Notes under the pieces: generated by a model
Database searches by the model: none
Told to the model about the DNA's origin: nothing
The model's input: only the letters and a program-made list of their open reading frames with translations
DNA from: Cladorrhinum sp. PSN259
Lineage: Eukaryota; Ascomycota; Sordariomycetes; Sordariales; Podosporaceae
Direction of reading: 5' to 3'
Length of the DNA: 64,000 nucleotides
Assembly (NCBI GenBank): GCA_033725935.1
Contig: MU867121.1
Span: forward strand, 1-64,000
Position numbers and translations under genes: made by a program
Shown here: positions 33,740 through 44,255 of the stretch, piece after piece
Layout: each line of letters starts with the position of its first letter
Position numbering within the stretch: the first letter of the stretch is position 1

Positions 33740-36700
33740 CTAGTACACCTCCAACACATATCTGCCCTCCTCCTTCAGCCTCTCAATCTCCTTCCTGGGG
33801 TCAACCTTGCGTCCAGCGGCCTTAGCATTGGTCGCGATGGCTTCCTCCAGAACAGCAGTGACATCAGGAACAGGCCAAGTAGGGCCGCAAAGGTAGAAGG
33901 AACCCTCCTCCTGGATGTAAGCCTTGATAATGTCAGTTATTGTCTGGCGCATGCGATCCTGGATGTAAATCTTCTGGGGCTGATCACGCGAGAACGCTGC
34001 ACCAAGGAGCGTAACCACGCCAGCATCAATGTACGCCTCCCACTCTTCGCCGTAGAGGTACTCCTCCCTCTTGTGACGAGAACCGAGGTACAACAGGATC
34101 GAACCAATCTCCTTGCCCTGAGCCTTCTGCATGGCCCGGTACTGGACGAAAGCGCGGAATGGAGCCAGACCGGTACCAAGACCGGCCATGATCAAGGGAG
34201 CCGTGTCCCTGACGGGCAGCTTCATAACTGAGGGCTTGACCGAAACAATGACTGCCGTGCCGGGCTTCAGACCTGAAAGGTATCTGGTGGCCTGACCAGT
34301 GCGCTTGCGGCCCTTAGAGTCAACCCAGTCGACCACAACAATCATGAGCGCGACCGAAGTGGGAGTGACAGCCTGGGCCGAAGCGATACTGTACTCTCTC
34401 CGCTTGAGAGGAGCAACGATACGCACGAGGTCCTGGAAGTCGGGGTGAGCCGACTTGAACGTCTCGAACACATCAGCATACGTGACGGTTTCGACCTCTG
34501 AGAGCTTCTTGAACTCGTCGGCGCCCTCCTTGGACCCAAGGAACTCGATCTTCTTCTTCTCGAACTCGTCGGTGGCGAACTCAGCAAGGGCCTCGAAGAA
34601 ACGCTTGGGAGGCTTGCCAAGAATGTCGATATTCTGGAGAAGAGCCTGGTACACGGTGCGAGTCTCGAAACTGTTGGCATCCTCGCGGGAAGGAACCTGA
34701 ACAAGGTCGTTGGCATTGAGCCCGTACCAGTCGATGAAATCTGAAACCTGCTTGGGATCGTTGTCGGCATGGATGCCAAGAGCCTCGCCGATGTTGTAGG
34801 TGAGACCGGAGTCGCCCAGATCGAACTCGATGTGGAAGATGTTGCGATCGTAAGTAAGAGGAGTGAGTCTGCGGTTCTCCTTGACGTGGACCGTGTGGGT
34901 CTTGACGGTGAGATCAGGACGGAGCTCAGTCTTGGTTCCGTATGCCTCCTTGAACGCAAGAGCCTTGGCAGCTTCCTGCCAGCTGTTGACCTCGATAGAT
35001 GATTCCTGCTCCTCCTTCTCGAATGCAGCAAAGCTCGTGGGCTTCAGCTCCTTGACAAGGGCAGCGGAGGCCTCGGAAGCCTCTTCAGCCCAAGCGGCGG
35101 GGACTTCAATGTTGTGAAGAGCCTGCTGAAGAGCATCCGAGACTTCCGCCAAGATGACCTCATCCTCAGAGATCTCACCGAGCTTGACAAGCTGCTCACG
35201 AGTGAGCTCAGGGCGAGCAACCTGCAAGAAGGCAAGCTGAACCAGAAGCTGAGCGTTCTTCTCCAGGGCAGGAGAGAAGGAGGAGTCAAGAGCGAAGAGC
35301 TGAATGCCCTTGGACTGGATCTCCTTCCTTACCGTAGCGGGGATGTGCTTCTCGATCTCCTCCTGCTTGAAGTTGAGCAACCGAACGATCAGCTTGCTAC
35401 CAGCCTTTGCGCCAGCCACGATATCGACCTGCTTCAGGAGCTTCTCCTCGCCAACAAAAACGACATCGGCCTGGTCAACAGCAAACGGAGCCTCAACAGA
35501 CTGCTCAGAGCTACGAATATCAGTGCGAACAATGCCACCCTGGATGAGGTTGTTGTACACCTCATGGATAGACACATTGTTGGAGGACTCACGGGAGAGT
35601 ACCTTGCCAACAACTGAAGGTGAAGCGACGGCCCCCGAGTTGTCAAGATCCCAGAAAGTGTACTGCTTGGCCTCCTCGAGAGAAAGGAGGCGCAAAGCAA
35701 CCTCACCCTCGCCATCCTTGCTGGTGGCCTTATGAATGATCGAGGCAATGGAGCTAGGAGTGTGCGTGGTCGATGCGGCATACTTATAGTCCACGACCAC
35801 CGGCTCTTGCGACCATCTGCCGGCAAAAGATACGGCAGTGAGAACGTCCGAGTACAATACAGACTGGATGGAAGCATCGTCGACCGAAACGGAGTCGCGA
35901 ACCTGGCCGAGAACAACAATCTGGCGGACTGACTCGGGCAGAGCCTCCAAGAATGCCTCCTCAATAAATGGCCGGTAGATGCGAACGTTCACTGCACCCA
36001 CGCGCTGGCCCTCGGCCGCCAAGGTGTTAACGACCTGCTTGGCGAGCTGGGCCTCAGCGCTGCCGAAAACAACAAGGACGGTCTCAGCGGCCTCGTGGCC
36101 GTGGTACTCGAAGGGGGCGTAGGAAGTGCCCAGCTCACCGTTGAAGAGATTCAAAAGCTCGACAACCTTGCCAGCGGTATCCAATCTTTTGTTCAGAGTG
36201 GAGACTCCCTGCGAAACCTTGTTGTAGGTCTCAGCAATGCTGCTCTCGCTAAGAGCATCCACAACTCTCAGAGTCTCTCTTGCGGTGCGGAGTCCGTCGT
36301 AGACGTGGAGGGTGGGGACGAGGGCGGCAAGGAGCGTCGCGAAGAGAGACATGTGCTGGACCTCATAGGCGGAAGAGGTGGACACAAGGCCGAGACCAAG
36401 ATCCTCAGCGAGCTGAAGGGCAGTCTCATACTCGGTAACAAGGCCATCATTGGCGGAGTAATCAGCGGCAGCAATGTGAGCAACGAAGGGGCTAGCAACG
36501 CCATAGAGCAACGAAAGTTGGTCCAAAGCAGAGCGCAAATGCTTGAGGCTTAGAGAAGGGGCTAGCAGGGTCTGGGGAATATGGCGCTTGCTCAAATCGA
36601 AGTCCTTGGAGAAGATGTAGCCCAGCGCAAATGTTCCGGCACCCGATCTCGTCTGGAGGGGCACAACGGTGGTGGTCTCGCCATGGATGTTCTTCTCTTC

Positions 36701-36910
36701 GGCGCGCGACCAATCCTGAACGGCAAGATCGAGGTCGAAGGTCTCGGGGGAGAAGGAGAAGATCTTGTCGGAGAGCTTGTATGCGGTCTGCTGGACGAGC
36801 AGCTGGCTCGTCGCATAGGTGGGGCCGGAGATGGAACTGAGAGCGACGCTCTTGCTCTCGACGGGGACCGGGGTAGGGCTGCCCGTAGCCTCCTCGTGCT
36901 TCAATTGCAT
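33740..36910 (-). CDS. met10: Sulfite reductase [NADPH] flavoprotein component (alpha subunit)
   Basis: This subunit passes electrons from NADPH through FAD and FMN-type carriers to the haemoprotein that reduces sulfite to sulfide in cysteine and methionine synthesis. The 1056-residue frame begins at ATG 36910, in a good CTCACCATGC context; the open frame continues 54 codons upstream but has no ATG there. The N-terminal ~450 residues are a pyruvate-ferredoxin-oxidoreductase-like domain (SISGPTYATSQ, LLYGVASPFVAHI, VRIYRPFIEEAF), typical of fungal Met10. The C-terminal half is a ferredoxin-NADP-reductase module: REYSIAS (FAD site, near 837), LGTGLAPFRAF (NADP site, near 912), and a terminal tyrosine. 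No intron or frameshift is seen. Sulfur control is expected, and a CACGTG element lies upstream. Confidence 0.95.
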   Translation of the reverse strand: MQLKHEEATGSPTPVPVESKSVALSSISGPTYATSQLLVQQTAYKLSDKIFSFSPETFDLDLAVQDWSRAEEKNIHGETTTVVPLQTRSGAGTFALGYIFSKDFDLSKRHIPQTLLAPSLSLKHLRSALDQLSLLYGVASPFVAHIAAADYSANDGLVTEYETALQLAEDLGLGLVSTSSAYEVQHMSLFATLLAALVPTLHVYDGLRTARETLRVVDALSESSIAETYNKVSQGVSTLNKRLDTAGKVVELLNLFNGELGTSYAPFEYHGHEAAETVLVVFGSAEAQLAKQVVNTLAAEGQRVGAVNVRIYRPFIEEAFLEALPESVRQIVVLGQVRDSVSVDDASIQSVLYSDVLTAVSFAGRWSQEPVVVDYKYAASTTHTPSSIASIIHKATSKDGEGEVALRLLSLEEAKQYTFWDLDNSGAVASPSVVGKVLSRESSNNVSIHEVYNNLIQGGIVRTDIRSSEQSVEAPFAVDQADVVFVGEEKLLKQVDIVAGAKAGSKLIVRLLNFKQEEIEKHIPATVRKEIQSKGIQLFALDSSFSPALEKNAQLLVQLAFLQVARPELTREQLVKLGEISEDEVILAEVSDALQQALHNIEVPAAWAEEASEASAALVKELKPTSFAAFEKEEQESSIEVNSWQEAAKALAFKEAYGTKTELRPDLTVKTHTVHVKENRRLTPLTYDRNIFHIEFDLGDSGLTYNIGEALGIHADNDPKQVSDFIDWYGLNANDLVQVPSREDANSFETRTVYQALLQNIDILGKPPKRFFEALAEFATDEFEKKKIEFLGSKEGADEFKKLSEVETVTYADVFETFKSAHPDFQDLVRIVAPLKRREYSIASAQAVTPTSVALMIVVVDWVDSKGRKRTGQATRYLSGLKPGTAVIVSVKPSVMKLPVRDTAPLIMAGLGTGLAPFRAFVQYRAMQKAQGKEIGSILLYLGSRHKREEYLYGEEWEAYIDAGVVTLLGAAFSRDQPQKIYIQDRMRQTITDIIKAYIQEEGSFYLCGPTWPVPDVTAVLEEAIATNAKAAGRKVDPRKEIERLKEEGRYVLEVY

Positions 36911-39900
36911 GGTGAGGATGTTGCTTCCTGGGCTGGGCGACTTGCCAGAGGGCTCAATGGCAACGGTGCGAGTGGCGGCGTTGGAGGAGGAGAAGGGGGG
37001 CAGCGGATGAGAACTCTTGAAGGCGTCTTCAAGAGCAGAGACTCGGGCGTCTGCGAAAGAGCGAGGCAACAAGGAGGAACCGGGTACCCAGGAACTGCCT
37101 CGAACCGCTCACGCACTGAGAAAACCGAGAGGACAGGAGAAGGCGCCAGCGAAAAGAAGGAGGAGCAGCACTGGCTAGTTTTAAAGAGCCACCCAGACGA
37201 ATTATGGCTGACTCCGATTCCTACTAAGGAGAAAAATCCATCCTACCTACATAACTTTTTTGCCCGGAGATGCAGATGCTGCTCCATAAGTGCCGCAACC
37301 GCTCTCCCAAAAAAATCTTTGAGCGCTGCTGGGAAGCCTTGGACCCTTGCCTTTCCATCAATCGAGTTCACTGAAGTCGATTGCGTGATTACATGCTAAC
37401 CGTATTTGGTCGGATATGTGGGGGGATCCCGCTTTGAGTATTCTGTTTTGTCAGACAGTCACGTTTTATTGCACGTGTTGGAGGCAAAACACATTTTTTG
37501 TCGATGTTGCAGTGTTTTTCTGATCCCTCCAGGGTGTCTCGGAGAGATCGGGTATTATTCGGCGAGTGTTTTATTCTGTCAAGCACACTCAGAGAGGTAT
37601 ATGGGAGAGGCTTGGTGAATTAACCTCTTGTCCTCCATGGCTGGGGCCACTGAATTTGCATGTATGTACAAGTTGCAATTTAAAACTGAACGAGTACTCA
37701 GTATTCGCCTGCCATCCACAACAAACAGTCAACACTCATCCCAAGAACTTCAGACATGGCTCTTGCCAGTTGAGAACCTGCGATGTCGCAGACTAGCGTC
37801 AATTGCGTGATCTGGATGACTAAACTGGAGGCAACTGTGCAACCCTGGGGAGAAGAGCCGAGGATTTGAAGAGATATAAAATAAGACAATGTCCATTAGC
37901 GGTAGTCACGTCAATTATGGAATAAATATACATAGGTAGTTTCCAGGTCCAGGCCCCCATCGCTGAAGTGGGAGGTTCAATCCTCTGTGGGATGTGCTGC
38001 TGGGAATTGGTAAGGCGGACCAGCACCCCGCGTTCTTGGCACAAAATACCCCGCCGTTCACGCCGCAACGACGGGAGATCTCTCCCATGCTGGCGGGAAT
38101 ATTTTCAAGGTTCCAGAACTCTAACCTTCACGGCACTTTTGTGCGAGCGGAGCGCGCAATAGCAGTGGTGGAATTCTCAAAAGAGATTATTTTCCTGTAT
38201 CACTACTCCCAACCTCACCGGTATGGTTGATGCGAATGAATACCTATGGTACCTGCATGTTATACTACCTTCCCCCACCCTCTTTGACAGGTGGACTCTC
38301 TCCCCTCAACGTGGGGCACCTTAGCCACAGGGATCGTGGGTTGGGGTTAACCAACGCATTTTCAATTTCAATGCCGGGCTGAGGGTGCACAACCTGAAAT
38401 GTTACAAGATTGAGCACGACAATCAACAAGGTAATGCAATCGGGAGGTTAATAAATATTTGTCATTTCCGATTTGAAACATCATGGCCACTGAAAACCTT
38501 GAGTGATATCCGAAAGTTTCTTCCACCTTCATGCCTTGTCCCTGAAAGCTGAATGGAACACTCGCCACTCTCTGAAAACGCCACAAAGACTACACTACAG
38601 AACGACGGCCGAGTGTCTCGTCTCCTACCATCAATCCCCGACCCGTTGAGACACCGCCGTTCCGTTGTTGGTTCGGTCTAGGAAGCCGATTTTTTTCGGA
38701 TCAGGAAAAAGGGATGCAAAAGTAGCTAGGGGGTGTAGATTTTAGTAACCTTGAAGGTATGCGTCATGGGACGAGTCTGTCACACGGGAACCACATGTTT
38801 TTCCCCCTTGGCTGGCTAGCGGCAATCAATCAGCCCTGCGGCTTTTGTGCGGCGCGGTCTGCTGCCACGAGTGACCAGCCGTAATTGGACCGTGGTTATC
38901 GTTTGGCTTGCGGGTCGGAAGCCGTACCACATGCATCCTGGACGCAGTTTGATGCCGTTGCTGGGCTTGGCACGGAACAACCAACCGACGACATGTCTTT
39001 CCAAGACTGAAGAAATTGGATTCGTGACTAATAATCTTCCCGACAAAACTAGAGCCTAGAAAGGGACAAGCCAGGAGTCTCGGTCATCCAAAGCATTGTG
39101 CAAACAAAGAATATAGAGGAAACTAGACGACGCTGGTCGCAATGCAACCTTCTCCCAGAATGCCAGTGCGAGGAGCGAAAGTGCAGGTTTTGGGAAGTCG
39201 GGATGGAGGATGACGGAACCATCGAACATCCATAAAGCTAATCAATCGGTGGGTTTTCGGTTTCTCCAGGCTGAACCATCACAAGCTCAGATAAAGGGGA
39301 ACTGTCAGGGGCGTGCAGGAGGAAAACTCAATTCCTGCACAGAGTGGCAGCCACAATGGAAGGTTCCAGGGTTCGACTTCAAAGGCAACACGCAACACAA
39401 TCTGCGTGAATTGTGCGGAAAATGGGACTGGGCGGAATATTACCCATTACTCAAGCCTGCGCACTTCTCCAGACCAACTTTCCCTCTTTGCAATAAGGTT
39501 CTGTTTGCATCGTCACGGCACTTGGTTTATAATCTGCAACAATTCCCGACACTCCCGTCCACGCTTGACGCTTGACTATATTCACATCCATCACTATCCA
39601 CAACTCGTCAATATCACTGGCAGAAAGCCCATCCGAACACCTTGCGTTCTCTTAAACCGGACTGTCTTTCTACTCTTGCTCTCGCAAGTGCAGATATCAA
39701 CCAAATCAGCAGGTCTTGACGTTTTGGGGTAGATCAGCCTATTTGACCGGTGCGTTTCTGTAGGTCCGTATTTCCTATCACGGTAATCATTAATATATCT
39801 ACGTTGCACTGCGGGAAACTGACATCTCCAAGTGTGCAGGTTTTACTTGGCTTCTGCCCAAACTCGGCATCAGGCATCCGACATCTTGCTGCCTTGACCG

Positions 39901-39924
39901 AGACTTATACACAATCCACCCTCC
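36911..39924. other. Long divergent intergenic region, met10 / copper ATPase
   Basis: No gene is supported in this ~3 kb. The left ~700 bases should be the met10 promoter and leader; the right end is the copper ATPase promoter. Several short frames (for example 37968-38230, 38368-38586, 39313-39732) have no signal, motif or codon pattern to support them. I see no tRNA, transposon terminal repeat or other RNA gene. Confidence 0.5.
37472..37477. promoter_or_regulatory. CACGTG element upstream of met10
   Basis: A CACGTG palindrome lies about 560 bases upstream of the met10 start. Cbf1-Met4-type complexes bind such elements upstream of sulfur-assimilation genes in yeast; filamentous fungi also use Cys3-type bZIP factors. 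A single six-base match in 3 kb is weak evidence. Confidence 0.25.
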
Positions 39925-42900
39925 ATGGCACCAGCCAACGGCAATGGTGCGCCGTCACCGGCATCTCAGACAGCCACAACCTCATTTCTTCTGACAAACC
40001 TCCATTGTCCCACATGTGTCTCAACTATAAAGAGTGTTTTGCTGGAATCTAGGGACGGCCAAGTCCGTTGGGTTTCACCAAACGTTGTTACCTCGGTCGT
40101 CACCGTCGAGCACCATCCGGCCGCATCGCTTGATGAGATGCAAAAGGCCCTCGAGGACAACGGCTTCGAAGTATGCGCCATATCAACGCCCACAGGCGAC
40201 GTATCTGACCCTGACCTAGGAGACATGGAAGCAAGACCACACAATGCCCCGGGTGGAGGCCCTAGCAACCCAGACACTCACCCCCAGCCCTCAATACTGA
40301 GCAGATGGATCATGCCTTCAAGGAAGTTTGCCCGTCAGCCTGAGAAGCTGGAAGCTCACCTTAAGAACTGTGCGCACTGCCGTGGGTCCCAGCAGCGCGG
40401 TTCTCTGGAGGATGGATCCGAAAACATGCAAACGGTCGAGATTACGTCCCACCTCCGCATCGGCTCGATGGAAACTATTTCGTCAGACTCACAATCGGTT
40501 ACAACCCCAAAATCATTCATTGCCGTTGAAACGTCCGAGGTTGTACCATCACACCCCATATGGAGGGCAACAGTTGCTATTGATGGGATGACTTGTGCGG
40601 CATGTTCAAACAAAGTGGCCGAGGAATTGCGGAAACAGGAATGGATATCTGATGTCAACGTGGACCTTCTTGGCAACAGCGCAACGGTAAACTTGACGGA
40701 GAAGGAGAAAGGATCCGACTTGGTTCGGGTGATCGATGACCTTGGCTACACAGCAGAACTCGTTGAGGTTAAAAACATCAATAATAAGAAAGGGAAGCGA
40801 CGAGAGGGATCAGACACTTGGAGGGTGACATTATCCATCGAAGGAATGACTTGTGCGGCATGCTCAAACAGCATCACAGAACATATCAAGAAGAAAGAGT
40901 GGGTAAAGGATATTGTAGTCAATCTACTTTCCAACAGTGCAACGGTTGACTTTCAAGGCCGCGACAACGCTAGCAAGCTTGTGGAGGCTATTGACGAAAT
41001 GGGTTTCAGTGCAGTCTCCGACAGTGTGATCAGCCTTGATGATGACGAAGAACCACTGGCCGAACAACGGACGGTGGAGATCCAAATCGATGGCATTTAC
41101 TGTTCGCTCTGCCCAACACGGGTGATCCAATCCCTGGCAGGGTTTCGGCGGCAGCTGGAAGTTGTCAGCGAGCCCACTCGCCAAAAGCCAATCATCAAGA
41201 TTAGATATATTCCCGACGCCCCCTCGTTCACCATTCGACAGATCTTGGCGGCTATCGATGCCAGCGATCCGGACTTCACCGCGTCATTATACCATCCTCC
41301 AACGCTCGAGGAGCGGTCCAAGGCGATGCAGCGCCGTCACCGCAGACAAATTCTGTGGCGTACAATTTTCTCGGGCATCGCGGCCATTCCAACCTTTGTG
41401 ATTGGCATCGTGTACATGAGTCTATTACCCATGGACAAGAAGCACTATATGATGGAATCACTTGGCTCATCACGCATCAACCGCATGCAGATCGCGCTCT
41501 TTATAATTGCAACACCAGTTTACTTCTTTGCAGCTGACTTATTTCATCGGAGGGCAATCAAGGAAATAAGAACATTGTGGAGAAGAGGCAGCAGGGTACC
41601 TATCCTCCAGCGATTTTATCGTTTTGGCAGCATGAACACCCTTATGTCACTTGGAACCAGCATTTCCTATTTCGCCTCGATAGCCCAGATGATTGTTGTA
41701 GCGACTAAAGAGCGAAAGACGGATGACTCGGACTTCTACTTCGACTCGGTGGTCTTCCTGACCTTCTTCTTGCTCTCGGGCAGACTGATTGAGAGCTACA
41801 GCAAGTCCAAGACAGGCGAGGCCGTCGATATGTTGGTAAAGCTTCGCCCAACAACGGCAACGCTTGTTAGCGGACATGGCACCGAAAAAGAGCAAGACGT
41901 GGTAGTCACGGCAGACCTTCTGGATTACGGTGATGTTGTGCGTGTGACACATGGGTCATCGCCACCATCGGATGGCACCATTGTGGAAGGCACCAGCAAC
42001 TTTGATGAGTCCAGTCTGACGGGGGAATCCCGCCCTGTGACAAAGGCACCAGGGGACCAGGTCTTCTCAGGTACCGTCAACAAGGACAATTCTGTTCTGG
42101 TCCGGATCACGGGAACATCGGGGCAATCCCTTCTTGATCAAATTGTCAACATCGTTCGCGAAGGCCAGACAAAACGAGCACCTATCGAGCAGGTGGCCGA
42201 TTACCTCACTTCGTACTTCGTTCCAGCAATCACGCTCGTCGCCATCCTCACGTGGCTTGTGTGGCTGGGCTTGGGACTGGGTGGCCATGTTCCCGAGAAT
42301 TTCCTGAACGCAAATCAGTCGACTGAATGGGTATCATTTGCACTTCAGTTTTCCATTGCCGTTTTCGTTGTGGCGTGCCCTTGCGGGCTCGGCCTCGCGG
42401 CGCCCACAGCCATTTTTGTCGGTGCCGGACTGGCGGCGAAGCACGGCATCCTCGCGAAAGGCGGAGGAGAAGCTTTCCAGAAAGCAAGCCAAATAGACTG
42501 CGTCGTCTTTGACAAGACCGGTACCTTGACAGTCGGCGGAGAACCGACCATTACGGACTCCCAGCTTTACCCAGTTAAAGATGATGAAAGGAGCACTCTC
42601 CTGGCTGCGCTCAAAGCCGTCGAAGAGAACAGCAGCCACCCCATTGCGAAGGCCATTGTCTCCTTTTGCAAAACAGACAAGGAGTCGCCCAAAATGTCTA
42701 TCGAGAGCATGCAGGAAATTCCAGGGAAAGGGATGAAAGCGGTGTTCCAAGGAAATACATCTGGACAGCCATCAGAGCTTATTGTTGGTAACGAAACGTT
42801 GATGGAAGATTTCTCGGTGGGCATCTCAGCAGAGACGAGCCAAATTCTTCAGAAATGGAAGCAGGAAGCCAAATCTGTTGCACTTGTAGCAGCCAAGTCC

Positions 42901-43593
42901 TCCCCCGGAACCGAGCCTGCGACTTGGAGCCTGGCAGCAGTGCTCGCCATATCCGACCCTATTCGCCCCGAAGCAAGACCAGTCATCCGCGCGCTTCAAC
43001 AGCGAGGCGCCCGAGTATGGATGCTCTCCGGCGACAACCCAATCACAGCTACAGCGGTGGCACAACAGCTGGGCATACCATCAGAGCAAGTCATCGCTGG
43101 TGTCTTGCCCGCAGGCAAAGCCGAAAAGGTCACATACCTTCAGTCGACCCTCAAGGCACGCACAGGAAGAAACACAGAATCAGCGACTCAACGGGCCATG
43201 GTGGCCATGGTTGGGGACGGCATCAACGACAGCCCCGCGTTGACGACAGCTGACGTTGGCATCGCCATCGGTTCTGGTTCGGATGTGGCGATTAGCAGCG
43301 CCGACTTCGTTCTGATGAAGAGCGACCTTAAGTCTGTCGTTACCTTGCTTGATCTATCTGGGATAATTCTCAGAAGGATCAAATTCAACTTTGGCTGGGC
43401 AGTAGGGTACAATATGATTGCGATACCATTTGCGGCTGGTGCTTTCTACGCGCTCAAGGTCAACGGTAATCACATCAAACTTAATCCGGAATTTGCGGCA
43501 CTGGCCATGGCTCTGAGCAGCATCAGTGTCGTAATGAGCTCGCTCTCGTTGAGAACGAAATGGTTCGGCTTTAGAGAAAGGATGCTGAGCTAG
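39925..43593 (+). CDS. Copper-transporting P1B-type ATPase with heavy-metal-binding domains
   Basis: ATP-driven Cu(I) pump of the Ccc2/CrpA class, 1222 residues in one exon. N-terminal metal-binding domains: a diverged HCPTC at 27-31, two full MTCAAC motifs (222-227 and 308-313), and a diverged YCSLC at 392-396 without the MTC. An extra NCAHC lies in the long linker after the first. Eight transmembrane helices are expected; the transport-site CPC is at 818-820 within ACPCGLGLAAPTA. Catalytic DKTGTLT begins at 863, SSHPIAKAI holds the P1B HP signature, and MVGDGINDSPAL is the hinge. An SSLTGES motif forms the actuator. Yeast Ccc2 has two metal domains and sits in the late Golgi; Aspergillus CrpA exports copper at the plasma membrane. 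Sequence alone does not tell which this is. Confidence 0.95.
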   Translation: MAPANGNGAPSPASQTATTSFLLTNLHCPTCVSTIKSVLLESRDGQVRWVSPNVVTSVVTVEHHPAASLDEMQKALEDNGFEVCAISTPTGDVSDPDLGDMEARPHNAPGGGPSNPDTHPQPSILSRWIMPSRKFARQPEKLEAHLKNCAHCRGSQQRGSLEDGSENMQTVEITSHLRIGSMETISSDSQSVTTPKSFIAVETSEVVPSHPIWRATVAIDGMTCAACSNKVAEELRKQEWISDVNVDLLGNSATVNLTEKEKGSDLVRVIDDLGYTAELVEVKNINNKKGKRREGSDTWRVTLSIEGMTCAACSNSITEHIKKKEWVKDIVVNLLSNSATVDFQGRDNASKLVEAIDEMGFSAVSDSVISLDDDEEPLAEQRTVEIQIDGIYCSLCPTRVIQSLAGFRRQLEVVSEPTRQKPIIKIRYIPDAPSFTIRQILAAIDASDPDFTASLYHPPTLEERSKAMQRRHRRQILWRTIFSGIAAIPTFVIGIVYMSLLPMDKKHYMMESLGSSRINRMQIALFIIATPVYFFAADLFHRRAIKEIRTLWRRGSRVPILQRFYRFGSMNTLMSLGTSISYFASIAQMIVVATKERKTDDSDFYFDSVVFLTFFLLSGRLIESYSKSKTGEAVDMLVKLRPTTATLVSGHGTEKEQDVVVTADLLDYGDVVRVTHGSSPPSDGTIVEGTSNFDESSLTGESRPVTKAPGDQVFSGTVNKDNSVLVRITGTSGQSLLDQIVNIVREGQTKRAPIEQVADYLTSYFVPAITLVAILTWLVWLGLGLGGHVPENFLNANQSTEWVSFALQFSIAVFVVACPCGLGLAAPTAIFVGAGLAAKHGILAKGGGEAFQKASQIDCVVFDKTGTLTVGGEPTITDSQLYPVKDDERSTLLAALKAVEENSSHPIAKAIVSFCKTDKESPKMSIESMQEIPGKGMKAVFQGNTSGQPSELIVGNETLMEDFSVGISAETSQILQKWKQEAKSVALVAAKSSPGTEPATWSLAAVLAISDPIRPEARPVIRALQQRGARVWMLSGDNPITATAVAQQLGIPSEQVIAGVLPAGKAEKVTYLQSTLKARTGRNTESATQRAMVAMVGDGINDSPALTTADVGIAIGSGSDVAISSADFVLMKSDLKSVVTLLDLSGIILRRIKFNFGWAVGYNMIAIPFAAGAFYALKVNGNHIKLNPEFAALAMALSSISVVMSSLSLRTKWFGFRERMLS

Positions 43594-44255
43594 ATATAAG
43601 TGGTGGTTCTAATAATTAGGAGTGAAGGAGGGCGGATCTTTGAGTTGATACCCGAGGTGCCTATGGGCTTACATATCTACCTACTTGGGTCTTTCCTTTT
43701 TATACGTGTGTTTACTTGATATCTTTTATCTCTGGGAAAGGGTGGTGCATAAACATGGAGCAAACATACCGGGCTAGCTTATGTATCAATGTTAGTGGCT
43801 CAGTTAAGGTAGTACGGTAAAGCGGTTAGGGGGACATTTTTAGCGTTGCATATTCGCTTTGCAGGGGCGCCAGGCCAGCCCATCCACCTGGAAAAAGTTT
43901 AAATACAACAGTCCTAAAGCCAAACCCTTACATATTTCGTCTGAACTTGAACTCAAAGCTGCTCTTTCATCAATACGGCTTGTGCATAAAGGCCGAGTTG
44001 GACTGTGACAAAGAAAGCGGCTGTTGGAAACCGCTTCGCGCCAACGAAGAGTCCAGGAGCGCAACGAGGTCTCAGTATCGACTTCGAAACTCGGTTTAGC
44101 GGGGTTAGGTCGCTGTGGTTACACTGTCACAAACACACATCACTGCAGCACTTGCCGCCCATCTATTCTAGAAGCGCCCAAGAACTCCCGATTGCGACTT
44201 ACATTTCTGGTTGTTTCCCGGCCGGCGGCCATCTCCTACCCCAAAAATAATCAAC
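43594..44255. other. Intergenic region between the copper ATPase and C3HC genes
   Basis: No gene is seen. It contains the 3' flank of the ATPase gene and the promoter and 5' UTR of the C3HC-type zinc-finger gene. Confidence 0.5.

Noticed and set aside
36911..37072. Longer N-terminus for met10, 54 codons further upstream
   Set aside because: The extension begins at TTG with no ATG, while ATG 36910 has a good context. An unseen upstream exon remains possible.
37971..37986. GGAGGTTCAATCCTCT, resembling a tRNA T arm
   Set aside because: No acceptor, D or anticodon stem can be drawn at the right distances upstream.
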